A stretch of DNA of 64,000 nucleotides from Rotaria sp. Silwood1 (GCA_905250075.1 CAJNOP010000020.1:1265399-1329398); one strand, 5' to 3'; counted from the stretch's first letter, positions 1 through 12,593 are shown. Program-made: numbers and translations. The notes: generated by a model from the sequence alone, not told the origin.

Positions 1-508
1 TCTTCTTCATAGTCTCAGTATAATCCAAAACAGATATTCAAGAGAGAACAAATAAACAACCAAAAAAAAAAAAGAAAAGAAAGAATACAATATTCTCTCT
101 CTTTTTTCTTATTGGCTGATTTATTTTCTCTTTCTTTCTCTCTCTCTTTCTCTTTCTCTTTTTCGTTTTCTCTCTTTTTCTCTCTTGACAACGACGACAA
201 AAAAATTTTACTACACTGCTGTGTATGTGTCTGTGCTTGATAGGTTGCCTACTGGAGTCATTATTGCAGTATCAATAGCTAGATCCTGGTGAGCTTATAG
301 GCACCGTACGACGCACACCTCTCCCTACAAGTTCTCAATCCTGTGGAGCATTGCAAAAAAACCGACAAGTGCCAACCCCTATCGAGATTGTTGACAACAA
401 AAAACAAAAAAAACGACAAATCGCACAGTAAGTAATTCACGGCATGAGAATAATTATGAAGTTTATCTCTTTGATTTAAAAAAAAATTTTCACCAGCTGA
501 TCTGATCA
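1..508 (+). promoter_or_regulatory. ZIC upstream region and 5' UTR with probable intron
   Basis: No convincing coding sequence is seen before the ZIC ATG at 509. Positions 100-185 are a CT-rich tract made of TCTTTCTC-like runs. A likely 5'-UTR intron runs from the donor GTAAGT at 428 to the acceptor TTTTCACCAG ending at 496, leaving a short leader exon of 12 bases before the start codon. The transcription start cannot be placed from sequence alone. Confidence 0.45.
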
Positions 509-2390
509 ATGTTTGATCCAACAAGTCCATCTGTTGAAGTTACTGGTGGCACAGGTGAAAGTACAAATAATACAACAACATCATCATATCCAAGTCCATA
601 TGCACCAGTTACATATCGACCATTAACATCAACTCCATCGTCATCATCAATTTTTCATGTACCCGGTTCAACATCACTAAACTCACTTGATGATCAACAA
701 CAACGTCGAACAGATTTTTCATCTTATCCAGGTACATCACCACCATTTTCAACGACACAAGATCCATTAGCAGCTTCAAGTTTCATGTAAGTTTTAAATT
801 CAATTGTATATATCTATATATATACCTTTATTGAAACTATATAGGACATATCCTATGTTCGATCCCGAACAGTATGCCAATACACAATATTATTCACGTT
901 ATGTTACAGCTGGTTCACATATTGATCCAACAACACAAACAGCATTTTTACCTTATTTTCATCCTTCATATCGACAAGGACTTGGTACAACATGTAATGT
1001 TACAAATATTTCAAATGGTAAAAATGACAATTATGTATGTAAATGGATTGATCCTGATACACATCGAATATGCAATCGAGCATTTGCCTATATGCAAGAC
1101 ATTGGTAAGTTAAATATATACATCCAATCATAGTATTTTTTTTTAATGAAAAGAAAGAAAGAAAGAAAGAGAGAACGAAACGAAAGAAAAAGAAAAACGT
1201 CGGAAGTAAATCTCCTGTGGTGCTACTGAAATAATGATGAGGTTAAACAGATGACAAAAATGTGTGTATATATGTTCTGTTCACTAAATAAATGAAGCTT
1301 GTTAGTAAAGACATAATAATCATGGCATTTTGTCCTTCGATTTTCTTCTTTTAGTCACACATCTTACTGTTGAACATGTGGGCGGGCCTGAACAATCAAC
1401 ACACACATGTTTATGGCTTGATTGTCCTAGGCATGGTAGAGCATTTAAAGCTAAATATAAATTGGTCAATCATATTCGTGTGCATACCGGTGAAAAACCA
1501 TTTGCTTGTCCATTTGCACGTTGTGGAAAAGTTTTTGCACGTTCAGAAAATCTTAAAATTCATAAACGAACACATACTGGGTTAGTGTATTGTTGAAATT
1601 TTTCTCATGCAAATATCAATATATTTAATATTTTTATTAGAGAACGACCATTTCAATGTCAATTTTGTGAACGAAGTTTTGCTAATAGTTCGGATCGAAA
1701 AAAACATCAACATGTTCATACATCAGATAAACCATATAATTGTCGAGTAAATGGATGTGATAAAACCTATACACATCCTTCATGTAAGAAAACAAAAAAA
1801 AATTTATGTTTTATTTGGAAAAACCAATATCTTCTGCTTACTTGTTAGCTTTACGTAAACATATGAAAATGCATGAATCACAGGGACAAGATTCAACATC
1901 ATCAACAACAACAACAACAAATTCTTCAACTGGATCAACAAATGATTCATGTATGAAACGAAATAATCTTCATCGACGTGCAGGAGAAAGTGAACGATCT
2001 CCATCACCATCATCAAGAATGCATCATCATTCTCAACGACGTCGTCGATCATCTCGAGACAGTATTAATACTCATCTTCATCATCTACAACAACAACAAC
2101 AGCAACAGCAACAGCAACAACTTCAAACAAATCATTCATCAATGAATACAACAACAACAGATAGTTGTTCAGAATCACCACCATCATTTGAAAATCTTAC
2201 ACCAATGAAAGCTGCTTTAGCACGTATGCATCATCCACAAATACAAGCAGCTCCACCAGCAACATCAACAGATTGGCCATTACATATGCATACAATGAGT
2301 GCTTATCATCATCCACACGTTTATCATCCACATCATGCTGCTGCTTTACAACAACATTACTATCATCGACAAACAGGACTTAATTTTTGA
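509..2390 (+). CDS. ZIC: ZIC/odd-paired family C2H2 zinc-finger transcription factor
   Basis: Nuclear DNA-binding factor of the Zic/Opa family, which acts in neural and mesodermal patterning. The exons are 509-786, 845-1104, 1355-1580, 1641-1783 and 1849-2390, all with GT-AG junctions and in phase, giving 482 aa. Five tandem zinc fingers span roughly residues 155-330. Finger 1 is the long Zic type ([12 protein letters not shown]), followed by [63 protein letters not shown] and YTHPSSLRKHMK, which are near-perfect Zic signatures. The C-terminal part is Ser/Thr/His rich with an 11-residue Gln tract and HHPH runs. The N-terminal part is short (about 150 aa), and I see no clear ZOC motif. Introns split the finger block three times. 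Family assignment is secure; orthology to one vertebrate paralogue is not meaningful. Confidence 0.95.
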
Positions 2391-3808
2391 CTAATTCTTA
2401 TAAATATTATATGTATTTGGTGTGCATGTGTGTTTGTGTGTGTGTGTCGCATTACTTGAACTTTTTCTTTTTTTTTTTTTTGTTCGTTTGCTTTCATTTG
2501 AAAACACGTATTTTTTGCTTGTTATTACACAAAAAAGAATTTTATGAGTTTAAGGAAGAAAAGAGACATTTGAGTCTATTTGATATATATGTACAATATA
2601 AGTGGGAAAAGTGAGAATGATTATCAATCGGTTCATTTGACACTAAGATGTTCGTTCATCTAAATCAACAAACACTAATAACATGATGAGCTTAACATTG
2701 AATGTCTCCACCCTCGAAATCATGCATACAAACGACAACAACATATTGTCAGGTTGTTATTCTTGTTTTTTTCATTCCAATTGAATGAGTTGAATACAAC
2801 ACATCCCCATTCATATAATAATTACTTTTTTTTTCATTTCGTTTTCTATTTTATTCGATGCGAACGGATCAAACATACAATCGAATATTGAAATAAAACT
2901 TTCTTCTTATCGGTAGCAAGAGACCTCCTGGCGAGAATTCTTTCTCTCTCTCTCTTCGCACCTATTGATTTGCGTATATATACATATAGTCTATTGTTCT
3001 TCGAACTAACCTTAGTAGGGTGCCACGTCTATACAGTCGGCCGTTCAATTACTGAACATTGACATATACAACAAGAACAAAAAAAAAAACGAAGTAGAAG
3101 AAGACCACACAGAGTCTGATGTCATCCTTGACGAAATTGTATATATGTCTTATTATCCTATGTAATCAATTTTTCAATTGTCTACTTATATAAATATATA
3201 TGTCATCTATTTTAGGAAGAAAAGAACATACGAGTGGAATGCCATCACTTTTATCGATTTGCTAGAAGGAAGATGATCATCATCATCATCATTTTCCACT
3301 GCAGGATGCGCTAATTGTTCAATTTGTCTGTCTATATATATATATGTATGTGTGTGAGAAAAGCTCTTCACAAACACTAGGTGGTGACAAAACTCAAATT
3401 AGAACCTCATTTACGCTCAAAAAGAAAAGAAAAAGAACTTTTCCTTATTTTTAATAATCAATCAATACAATGCTTGACAGATGCCTTCTTACCTGTTGAA
3501 AAGAAAGAGAAAGAAAAAAAGAAAACATACTTTTCACACCTACTTCTTCAAAGATGAAAGACCCCATATGTATCGTACATTAAATAAGTTTTCTTTCTTT
3601 TTTTTTATTTAAATGAAATATACAATAGGAGATAATATTATTGAGATTTTTGGTTTTTAAATAAATACAGACAAACGACAAAAACAAGGAAGTATGAGAT
3701 TATAGGCACGAATAATAGATATATAGGGATGACCATTCATGCAATGACTATGGACATCTGACCGAAAATCATTTGAGATTTGAATAGATGTATATATATA
3801 TATTGAAT
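2391..3808. other. 3' UTR of ZIC plus convergent intergenic DNA
   Basis: About 1.4 kb between the ZIC stop and the VAMP stop (convergent genes). It holds a GT-rich run at 2423-2449, T and A homopolymers, a candidate polyadenylation signal AATAAA at 2892-2897 and a short CAT microsatellite near 3272-3290. No gene was seen on either strand. Confidence 0.6.
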
Positions 3809-4827
3809 TTACTTCTTTCCACGACGACTTAAAATAATTACCGCTAGAAAAAAAAAATTGGTAAAATTTAAATTATAAAAATTCATACATTCAATTAACT
3901 TACTAATAATAATCAAAATAACACTAATGACAATGCCAGCAATACAAACATTTGTCTAAATTTGAAATATTAAAAAAAAAAACAAAACATAAACTCAATA
4001 TTCTTTACTTTAGCATTTTTCCACCAATATTTTCGTCGTAATTGTTTTGTTGTTTGATTATATGTTGTAGCTGATGTTTCAAGATCATCAGCACGTGTCA
4101 TTAAATTATTTAATGCAACATCACGATCTAATAATTTATCGATATTCTTTTTCATAACACCAACAACTTCTTGTACTTGACCATGAAGTCTAAGAAAATA
4201 ATAAATATATAAAAATTACGTATATAAAAACTTTTAAGATGTATTTACTTTTTAACACCACCACTTGCAGTTGAACGTGTAGTATCCCTAAAGAAAAAAT
4301 TTTTGAAAAATCTAGCAATCTTATGAATATCAAATGCTAACTTACGAATCTATTTGAATGTCAAGTGCATCATCATCATCATCTCGAATTGATGACTAAA
4401 ATGAAAAAAAAAGTAAATTAAAATTAACAGAAAAAGTATTTTTTATTTTTTTAAAATGAAATACGTCTTTCAAAATCAAGGTCAGATTTTTATTGTCAAT
4501 AAGAACTATTTGACGATTGATTCATAATAAACAAGATAAAATATTTTCCTCTTTTTAGAGTATTTCCTATTCTACAAAACTATTATTTTTATTTTTTTAA
4601 ATAACTTCTTTTGGCAAAGCAAAATTTAAAAGAATGAACATCTACTCAATCATCTACTTGTGATTTGTATAAGCCATTGTTCATCAGAACCGATATTTTG
4701 TCTTGTTTATTATACGCTACGTGTTACATTTATATCGTATAGATTATTTCTAAATTTGAAGACAATTTTAATTATAAAATAAAATACTTACATAAGTTTG
4801 AGGACGTGTATAACCTGCTGTAGCCAT
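3809..4827 (-). CDS. VAMP: Synaptobrevin/VAMP-type R-SNARE
   Basis: Vesicle R-SNARE of secretory and synaptic membrane fusion; it pairs with syntaxin and SNAP-25 type Q-SNAREs. The exons (reverse strand) are 4827-4792, 4395-4346, 4287-4249, 4189-4009, 3955-3904 and 3843-3809, all in phase, giving 130 aa. The start MATAGYTRPQTY is followed by an acidic stretch (DDDDD). The SNARE coiled coil covers about residues 40-100, with the zero-layer arginine in LLDRDVAL (Arg64). Then comes the juxtamembrane KYWWKN and a hydrophobic anchor (about residues 104-124) ending in SRRGKK, so it is a tail-anchored protein with a very short luminal tail. Length and layout fit VAMP1/2/3. It is the most 3' member of a five-gene minus-strand run. 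Confidence 0.95.
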
Positions 4828-5051
4828 TTGTTTTAATATGAGGATTCAAATAAAAACAAAAATTTAATATTCGTCTATATTTTTTTTTCTATAAAAGAAA
4901 GTTCATTATCTAAAAAACAAACTGATTTCAGAAAAAAAAAATGTAAACTTATGTTCTATGAAAAGAAAAAAAACAACACATCACAATATCTTGAATATGA
5001 AATTTTGTAAGGTCTATTTTTCTTTTCGTTTCTTTTTTTTTTGTTAATTAA

Positions 5052-7231
5052 CTAAAATTCAGGCATATCTGAACCACCGCCACCAGTATTCATTTTTTCA
5101 CGTGATTCAGTCCATGCTTTAGCAATTGTTCGTTTCATTTCATCATCACCTGTTTCATACATATTCTTCATAAGTTGCATTAATGAATCGCCTGGATCTT
5201 TACTATCATCCATTTTTGGTAATTGTCTATTTATATGTTTTATTATAAATAATGAAGTTTTTTTTTTAATAATACAAACTTACTTTTCTGGAGCTTTCTT
5301 TTCATCACGAAATATGCATTCCCAACTTTTGGAATCTGCTTTAGCTAATGATACAATAACCATATCTTTTTTAACCTAAGTAAAAAGAAAATTTTATTGT
5401 TAGAAAATTTGTCAGCACAACTAAAATATGGAACTCATAATGTGTTCCTTAACCTCATTTATACTAATACAAAATATGTACAATGAAAAATGTCTAACAA
5501 TTCTTCAAAGATAATCGATATTGATTATCTTCTTAATTTATAACTTGATCAGTTCATTCCTTTTTTTTTTTACTGATCACATGATGACTATGGCAAATTA
5601 ATGCGTCATCCTTGACATCTGTAATATAAATTCAATAAATGTACTATTTAGAATGGTCACAAACGTATTCCAGCTATTCGAGTTTCGAGCAAACTTTTAG
5701 AATGTTCTAGAACAGTGTAAACATTAATATCATCGTTGCTGTTCAACGTCTTTTTTTCGTTATTAAGAAACTTCAAGAAAAGAATCTGACGCCTATTGTC
5801 CTTGGTTGCTATAGGAACATGTCGGATGAGTTTTGGCCATCTCATTCTCTCTCGTTAGTATGGAAAGAAATAATAAATCGTAGACTTAAAATTGACACTC
5901 GTTCTATTTTTCTTCGGAAAACCTAATGTGAATCGAGCAAAATAAGATAAATTTTTATTTACTTTATATGATGATTGTTCAGGTTTGATTTCATGTAAGA
6001 GACGACCTCGTTTAAATATATAATTAACATTTTTTAAATTAGCTATTTCAAGTGTAAAACCTCTGAAATTAAGAAAAAGTAAAATTAATAAATCATTAAT
6101 AATAATGAAATTTTCTATTTACTGATCTTCAAATGAACAACGAACTTGGTTGGCAGGTAAATCACCAACACCATCTAAATTTTGAACGTATACTTTTACG
6201 AATTTATCCGTTTGATCCCAAGCTAAAAAAAGCAATCTTGTTTTCTTTTTAAAGATCAATTTTATTTATTTGTGTTTCATTACCATAAAGTGTTAAGTCT
6301 TTTGTATAAGAACGATTTGCTGATGGTGGTACAGTTACACTTTGTTTTTTTTCTACTGCTGATGCAGTATTTTGTTCTTGTTTTTCTTTAAGTGTAACTA
6401 AATCAGTTTCCAATCGACGTTGTTGAACTTCAAGAAATTGTTTTACTCGTGAACGATTTGATTGAGTAAGTAACTTTTTTATTTCATCAATATCAGCATT
6501 AAGCTAAAAATAAAGTATTGAATAGAATTCATTATTTAAACTTCAAAAAAAAAGTTTAATAAATGAATCGAAAGTTTTTTTTATTTTATTTCTGACTTCC
6601 TTGAAACTATTTTCAAAGAGTCAAAAGCTATGAGATGAATCTTTTGAAAGCTCAACAAAAAGTTTGCTTAAATGATGAATCCATAGGTATTTGCTGTCGC
6701 CTATAAGTTGATTGTTGAAGGTGCGAAAAATTATCGGAGTTGATCTTTTTGTCAAACGAATACTTCTCTACACAACGTTTTATTTAACTAAACTTTGAAT
6801 GTTACCTAAGTGAAACTATAGACACTTTTCTAAAAGATCCTTTCTATACCAAATGTCTTTTGGTTAGGAAGTTGATTTTTTTTAAATGAAGGTTTATGAG
6901 AAACAAAGATTGCAGTGACCCGTAGAAGGACAAAACACCTATGAACTTTCGAGTCATTATAGTAAACGTACAAGAATGTATGGAATATAGTAATTTTCTA
7001 TCCAAACTATATTTTCGAGCATTTCAAAGATGATCTTATTAGTTTTGAGAAAAAAAATTTAAGCACATATTCGGAAAGAACACTAAGTTCTGGTCATAAC
7101 CTAGAGCTTTTGACTCATCGAAAATATTTTCAAGATAGTCAAGAATAAACAAACATTTTCTCTCAAAACTTTCCATTCATCCGTTAATTTCGAGTTCTTA
7201 CTTCTTGAATTTGTTGTTCAATACTGGCCAT
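5052..7231 (-). CDS. CACYBP: Calcyclin-binding protein / Siah-interacting protein (CacyBP/SIP)
   Basis: Adaptor of the Siah-Skp1 ubiquitin-ligase route that also binds S100A6 and cytoskeletal proteins. The exons are 7231-7202, 6503-6284, 6222-6123, 6062-5963, 5375-5284 and 5226-5052, all in phase, giving 238 aa (human about 228). The N-terminal region is helical (ADIDEIKKLLTQSNRSRVKQ). A CS domain follows with AWDQTDKFVKVYV, VRCSFEDQ and FTLEIANLKNVNYIFKRG. The SGS-type C-terminus includes DDEMKRTIAKAWTESREKM, close to the vertebrate ending. Two introns are long (6504-7201, about 700 bp; 5376-5962, about 590 bp) compared with about 60 bp for the others. The start codon lies in a 30-base first exon. 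Confidence 0.95.
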
Positions 7232-7314
7232 TCTCTTGATGAGTTTTATTTATCTGAAAAAAATGTATTCAAATGGTTAATTAGAAAAAAAAATAAAAAT
7301 AATTGATTATTATT

Positions 7315-7845
7315 TCATAATAAATTTTGTGCACATGCTTCTTTAATTACTGAAATGACACGTCTATTAAGTGGATTTAACTTTCCATTACTATCTTTTG
7401 CCATGGAATTTTCATCAATTTTTAAAAAAGATTTTTTTCTTGTAAATTGTTTTAAAGGAAAAAATGCTATGGAAGTTGTCTCATGATAATCATCATCAGT
7501 TGGTAGATCTTCGGATTTATAGTTTTCAAATTGTTCACATATATTCAAATCACATTGAGTTTTAAATATATAACAACGAAATATATCGTCATAAAGATTC
7601 AGGTCAACAAATGGACAAGTTCTTAAACGATCAATGTCACATGATACGAGGGTTCGAGTTTCTTCGTACAATTCTTCTATAGCAGTCTTTTCTATCCGTT
7701 GGGGTTCATCATAATTATATTTGATAAAACCACCACAACAATTATAATTTTCTGTATAATCATAAACGAGCAACAAAGACGAACGTTTTGTATCGACAAT
7801 AAGTACACCAGATCCTAGATATTTCTTTAAGTCAACAGAAGTCAT
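7315..7845 (-). CDS. Nudix-fold protein with a degenerate catalytic box
   Basis: Single-exon reading frame of 176 aa starting MTSVDLKKYLGSGVLIVD. The stretch CCGGFIKYNY then TAIEELYEETRTLV has the shape of a Nudix box, and the general layout (short strand, GG-F, helix with EExxEE, later FFPLKQF) fits a MutT-like fold. The REUxEE core reads EELYEE: the metal-binding glutamates are kept, while the arginine and the second glycine of the box are replaced. An upstream in-frame ATG at 7923 would add 26 aa with a hydrophobic start (YLFVLSIT). I prefer 7845 because TTTCAG directly precedes it, like a 3' splice site of a 5'-UTR intron. Substrate unknown. It could be an inactive or divergent Nudix protein. 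Confidence 0.55.
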   Translation of the reverse strand: MTSVDLKKYLGSGVLIVDTKRSSLLLVYDYTENYNCCGGFIKYNYDEPQRIEKTAIEELYEETRTLVSCDIDRLRTCPFVDLNLYDDIFRCYIFKTQCDLNICEQFENYKSEDLPTDDDYHETTSIAFFPLKQFTRKKSFLKIDENSMAKDSNGKLNPLNRRVISVIKEACAQNLL

Positions 7846-7923
7846 CTGAAATGTAATGTAGAAATCGTATGTTTGAAATGAATTGATTGTTATGGATAAA
7901 ACGAAAAGGTAATGATATTTCAT

Positions 7924-8886
7924 GAGGATTTTATTAAATGTGCTTAAACTTCAATGAAAATGAATAATCATGAGTCAATATATTTTTTTGTGAAAACAGT
8001 AACCTCTAAAATCATAGTATGTAAAGTTAAAAGCAAAATTATATACCTATACAAATACATTAACTTTTGTTCTATCTGGCAAGATCATTATAAATTAAAC
8101 AAAAATCAAAAATTAACAGTCCAAAAAAATCCCCTCACAACAGAAAATATTATGTAACTTGATTATTAATAATCGACTATGAAGAAGATAATTTTATATA
8201 CATTTTATTTAACACTGAGATAGTCAAATGAAATTATTAGAGAAAGACATAATTGTCACTGTATTAGTTTCTTTTTTACAAGAGATGCACTCTACATACA
8301 GTTTCCTTCTCAATAACCAATCAACTTGATCAAGTCTGAAAATTTCTTGAATAATTTTTAAAGACAATAAAATAAATTTTTAAATTTCACGTCAAATAAT
8401 ATCGACAACTATACACAAAAGAAGTAATGTCAACATTATCGATGTACTACTATACGTTCAAGTACCATATGACAGAGATGTCATCGATACTGATCTGTCT
8501 TATTTACTTTTCTCCGAAAATTCTTCATTAATACTCAATACTATGTGAAAAATGAAAACATAATTTAAATATTATAGATTCTTTTCAAAGCTCTTTAAAT
8601 AAAAAAAACAATCACGCTTATTCTTAACATGATATACTAAAATTTTAATATCATACTTTATAATAATAACCACACCCACAATATTTTCTGATTAATTAAA
8701 ATATTAATATTTAATCTGAAATAAAAGTTAGAAGAATGATTAGATTTTTTTTTTCTTAATATAGAAAAAAAAAATCTGTTATTAACATAAATTTAATTCC
8801 ACTAAATTCTCAGAAATAGAACACAAGAGCATTCAAGACTAAATAGATACAAACAGTAAAACAAAGGAACGTTTATCGAAGTCTTT
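7924..8886. other. Intergenic, AT-rich
   Basis: About 960 bases between the Nudix-like gene and the next minus-strand gene. Homopolymer A/T runs and no recognisable coding or RNA feature. An open frame at 7954-8157 on the plus strand has unremarkable AT-driven composition and is not supported. Confidence 0.5.
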
Positions 8887-9672
8887 TTAATAAATATCCG
8901 AATCATATGGAATTAAAGCATTAAGTCGATATGGATCACAATAACATCGAATTAATAATGTTGTTGGACTTGCATCAGCACTAAAAATGTATACATATTA
9001 ACAAATTTCTTTTTTTCTTTTAATTATAAGAAGAAAAAAAAACATACTTGCATATACCATTACAATGTTTGGGGACTGAAATAGCTACCGATTTGTTCGT
9101 TGTTCCACTTGTTTGTTGAGTATTATTTTCTTTTAAATTATAATTTTCACATATCATCATATCATCAGTATCATCTATTTCAATAATTGATGATGATAAT
9201 CGTTCGGTTTCGACAGATTTAATTTTTTTTGTATTACAACTTGTTTCTACCTAAACAGAGAAATTTAAATGAATTTTTTTTATGATTATTAAAATTTTGT
9301 TGATCACCATCGTTCATAATTTTTTCAATTTTTGTAATGAACGATAAATCTCTTAGCAAATTTCAAATTTTGTACAGTTAATTTCACGCGATATATAAAT
9401 GAATTTGATTAGCATTTATTTGAGTACGCAATAGATGCAAAAAAAATCAGATTATTAACCTGTCGTATATATTCAGATGAATTGTTACAATAGGATATCC
9501 GAAGAAAGAGATGTTCGACTGTAGTTTCGAAAAGTTAAAACCAAAGAAAAACTTGTACCTGATTGGTAATGGATAGAATTCGTGCCGAAGGAGGATATAC
9601 CTCATCATCTGAAATAAATTTTCGTTTGTTGCTATTTAAATTCTCAATTGTTGCATTTATCGTTGTCGTCAT
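8887..9672 (-). CDS. Unrecognised 136-aa protein with Cys-containing conserved-looking C-terminus
   Basis: The exons 9672-9559, 9250-9048 and 8980-8887 join in phase to a 136-aa protein. I do not recognise a family. The N-terminus carries a small basic patch (NSNKRKF) then DDEVYPPSARILS; the middle is Ser/Thr/Asn rich with an acidic patch (IIEIDDTDDMM). The last 40 residues look most structured: PKHCNGICNADASPTTLLIR then CYCDPYRLNALIPYDSDIY, with four cysteines and a tyrosine-rich end. The basic patch plus disorder suggests a nuclear or regulatory protein, which is only a guess. Clean splice sites and phase support a real gene. Confidence 0.65.
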
Positions 9673-9877
9673 TATCTATTGTCTTTAGAATTCTATCTAA
9701 AAAGAAAAGTCATAAACATAAAATTCTTTTTTCTTTTCTCTATGATTGCTTTTGCATATAAATCTGAACGATTTTATCATTGAAAATGAATAGTTCATAA
9801 AATAATATAATTGTTATAAATATTTATCTAGAAATAACAAAAACAAGAATGTTGTTAATATTATTGTTATATTTATT

Positions 9878-12593
9878 TTAGGTTTTTTTTCGTGCTATTT
9901 CTTTTTTTAAAACTGTAACAGCATTTAATGAATTCGATAAAGGATTATTATGTTTCATTCGTTTAACATTTTTATTTATTGTATCTGATTTTCTTTTATT
10001 ATTATTATTATTATTATTTGTTGATATTGGTTGTTCAGAATTAGTTGATGAAGTTTTTTTTAATGAATTTGGAATTAAATAATCAGGTACATGTTTTAAA
10101 TGTTCTTTTACTTTAACAATATGTAATGCTGAATCATGTCTTAGTAATTGTAATTCTTTTTTATTATCATTAAAATATGTTTTTAATTTTTTTGAATTAA
10201 ATATTTCAGATTTAATTTCTTTTAAACGTGCTTCACGTATTGATATACGTGTTATAGCACGTAAAGCATCTAATACACGATAACGAAAACCATCAACTTG
10301 TTCAGATTTAAAACGATATAAATGAAACATATCTTCACCATATTCATTTTCGAGTTCACCACGTACTATTTCAAAATATGGCATTTCTTTTTGTGATATT
10401 AATGAAAGAGCTAAACCTTAAATTAAAGAGAAAAAAAATATATCAATTAGAAAAAATATTGAATTTTCAATTTTAATAAAGCTTAAAAAAATGAATCAAC
10501 TTTTAAAAAGTCGTATTTTATTCAATTTTTCTTTTTCCAAGTAATTCGAGATTTTAAAAGAGTAAATATATCGTAAATGGAACAATAATCATAAATTTCG
10601 AGAAGGTAAATATAATCTGCAGAAAAAAGAAAAAATTACTATCTCGATGTACACAGTGGGTATAACATTATTCAATACTCTCTCAGGCGAAATAGATTTG
10701 TCAAATTCTTATTCTTTCTAGATCACTTTTGAATATGGACGGAAAACTATTATTAGTGTAAGTAATTTATTTCTTCATAGTAAGTTAGTAAATGGAGAAT
10801 AATCTAAGAAAGGAAAAGATAATTAATAGAAAACATGAATAATAGCTTCTCACTAACTGCATCTTGAGATCAAACATCAATTATCTGTTCCAGATCTCAA
10901 TTCAAAACCAGAACTATTCTCAGATTCTATATGAACTTTCTCAGATCTTATTATATCAGACATAGTTTTTCTATCGAACATAGCCAGGAATCTGCTTGTC
11001 ATGTTTTCTTTTCTGATATTATATACTCGAACTTAAGATTAACATGAAACTAATTTTTAAAACATTTTAGATCTTTCTATTATTTGAATCTTTGCTCTTT
11101 CTTCATTTATAAAAAATCCCATACTTTCTTCATAATTTCAAAAAATATTGAATAACATAAAATATATCAATCGCTTGTCTTTAACTTACCTTTTTGATCT
11201 ACACGAGCAGTTCGTCCAACTCGATGAACATATGCATCAAAATCCATCGGAAAATCAAAATTAATTATATTAGCTACTCGATAAAAATCAATACCACGTG
11301 ATACACCATATTCTTTATCTCCTTTTCGAGTTACATTTTCTGTTTTCTTCTTTTTCTCTACAAAAAAAACAAAAAAAAAAAAAAAAATTTTTTTAAGTTT
11401 CTCTCTGAAAAATAAAAACAATTATCATACTTTTTTTTGTTTCTTTTTCAGGTTCTGTTTCTGTTTGTTCTTCTTCTTCTTGTTCTACGGGTACAGCATT
11501 TGGTGCATCTGTTGCAATCATTATATCATATAATCCATCATTCTAAAAAAAAAAATTAACGAAAAAACAAAAGTTTAAATAACAAAATAAAAATTTTTAT
11601 ACTTACATATTGTTGAACAATATGTAAACGTGAATCCATAGGTAATTCACTATTTAATAAACAAGTTTTTATATGAAATTGTTCCATTAATAATTTTAAT
11701 CTATATGCTTGTTCAACTGAATTAACAAATAATATTGTACGACCAGTTAATAATTGTAATTTTAATATTGTTATAATTAAAACAAATTTTTGATCATGTT
11801 CACAATAAATATAATATTGTAATAATTGTTTATTATCCGGTAATATTGTTGAATAATCATCATTTTGATTAATTTTAACTGGATTATGAAGAAATAATTG
11901 TTTTAATTGTAGAATATCATTATTAAGTGTTGCTGATATTAAAAAACATTGATATGATTTAGATTTTGATGGTAAATATTTTGAAATTTTTTTCATATCA
12001 TTTGCATAACCAAGTGAATAAAGTATATCAGCTTCATCAAGTATAAATAATTCTAATGTATTTAAATTTAATAATGATGTATGATCTTTTAAATGTTCAA
12101 GTAATTTTGTTGGTGTTGATATAATAATTTCTGGTAATGAATTATTATTTAATAATAATGATTGTTTTTGTATTTGTGTTGATAATGAATTTGATAAATC
12201 ATATAAATTAATTTCACGACGACAATAAGTTATTAATTTAAATAGTACTGATGATATTTGATGACATAATTCTTTTGTTGGTGATAATATTAATATACGA
12301 ACATTATGAGTTGCTGTTGTTGTTTGTTGTTTTGTTAATAAATGTTGTATAGCTGCTATTGCATAAACACCAGTTTTACCACTACCAGTACGTGCTTTAA
12401 TAAGAAGATCTTTACCCGATAAAGCATATGGAATTGTTTCAGCTTGTATAGGTGTTGGTGATGCCCATTGTAAATCAGCTATTGATTTTAATAGACGATT
12501 ATCAAGACCGAAATCATAAAATGAACGTGTTACAGTTTCTTCTTCTTGTTCATCTTCGTCAATTATATCGGGTTCTGCAAAACGAACAGACAT
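9878..12593 (-). CDS. DDX56: ATP-dependent RNA helicase DDX56 (Dbp9-like)
   Basis: Nucleolar DEAD-box helicase of 60S ribosome assembly. The exons 12593-11607, 11542-11431, 11357-11190 and 10416-9878 join in phase to 601 aa (human about 547). The Q motif is SFYDFGL...PTPIQ (residues 24-50), Walker A ARTGSGKT (67-74), motif Ia SPTKEL (104-109), DEAD (186-189), SAT (220-222) and motif VI HRVGRTAR (411-418). An insert rich in Glu/Lys (EQEEEEQTETEPEKE) sits between the helicase-C motifs, as in DDX56/Dbp9. The C-terminal tail is basic (NKRKSDTINKNVKRMKHN) after an Asn run. The third intron is long (10417-11189, about 770 bp). It is the most upstream gene of the minus-strand run and is divergent from RIC1. 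Confidence 0.95.

Noticed and set aside
279-530. Minus-strand open frame over the ZIC 5' region
   Set aside because: Overlaps the ZIC leader and start, no domain, no splice logic.
5657-5845. 62-aa frame in a CacyBP intron (minus strand)
   Set aside because: Slightly less AT-rich, but no recognisable motif and no flanking exons; could be a decayed repeat but unsupported.
7954-8157. 67-aa plus-strand frame
   Set aside because: AT-driven Lys/Ile/Asn content, no homology signal.
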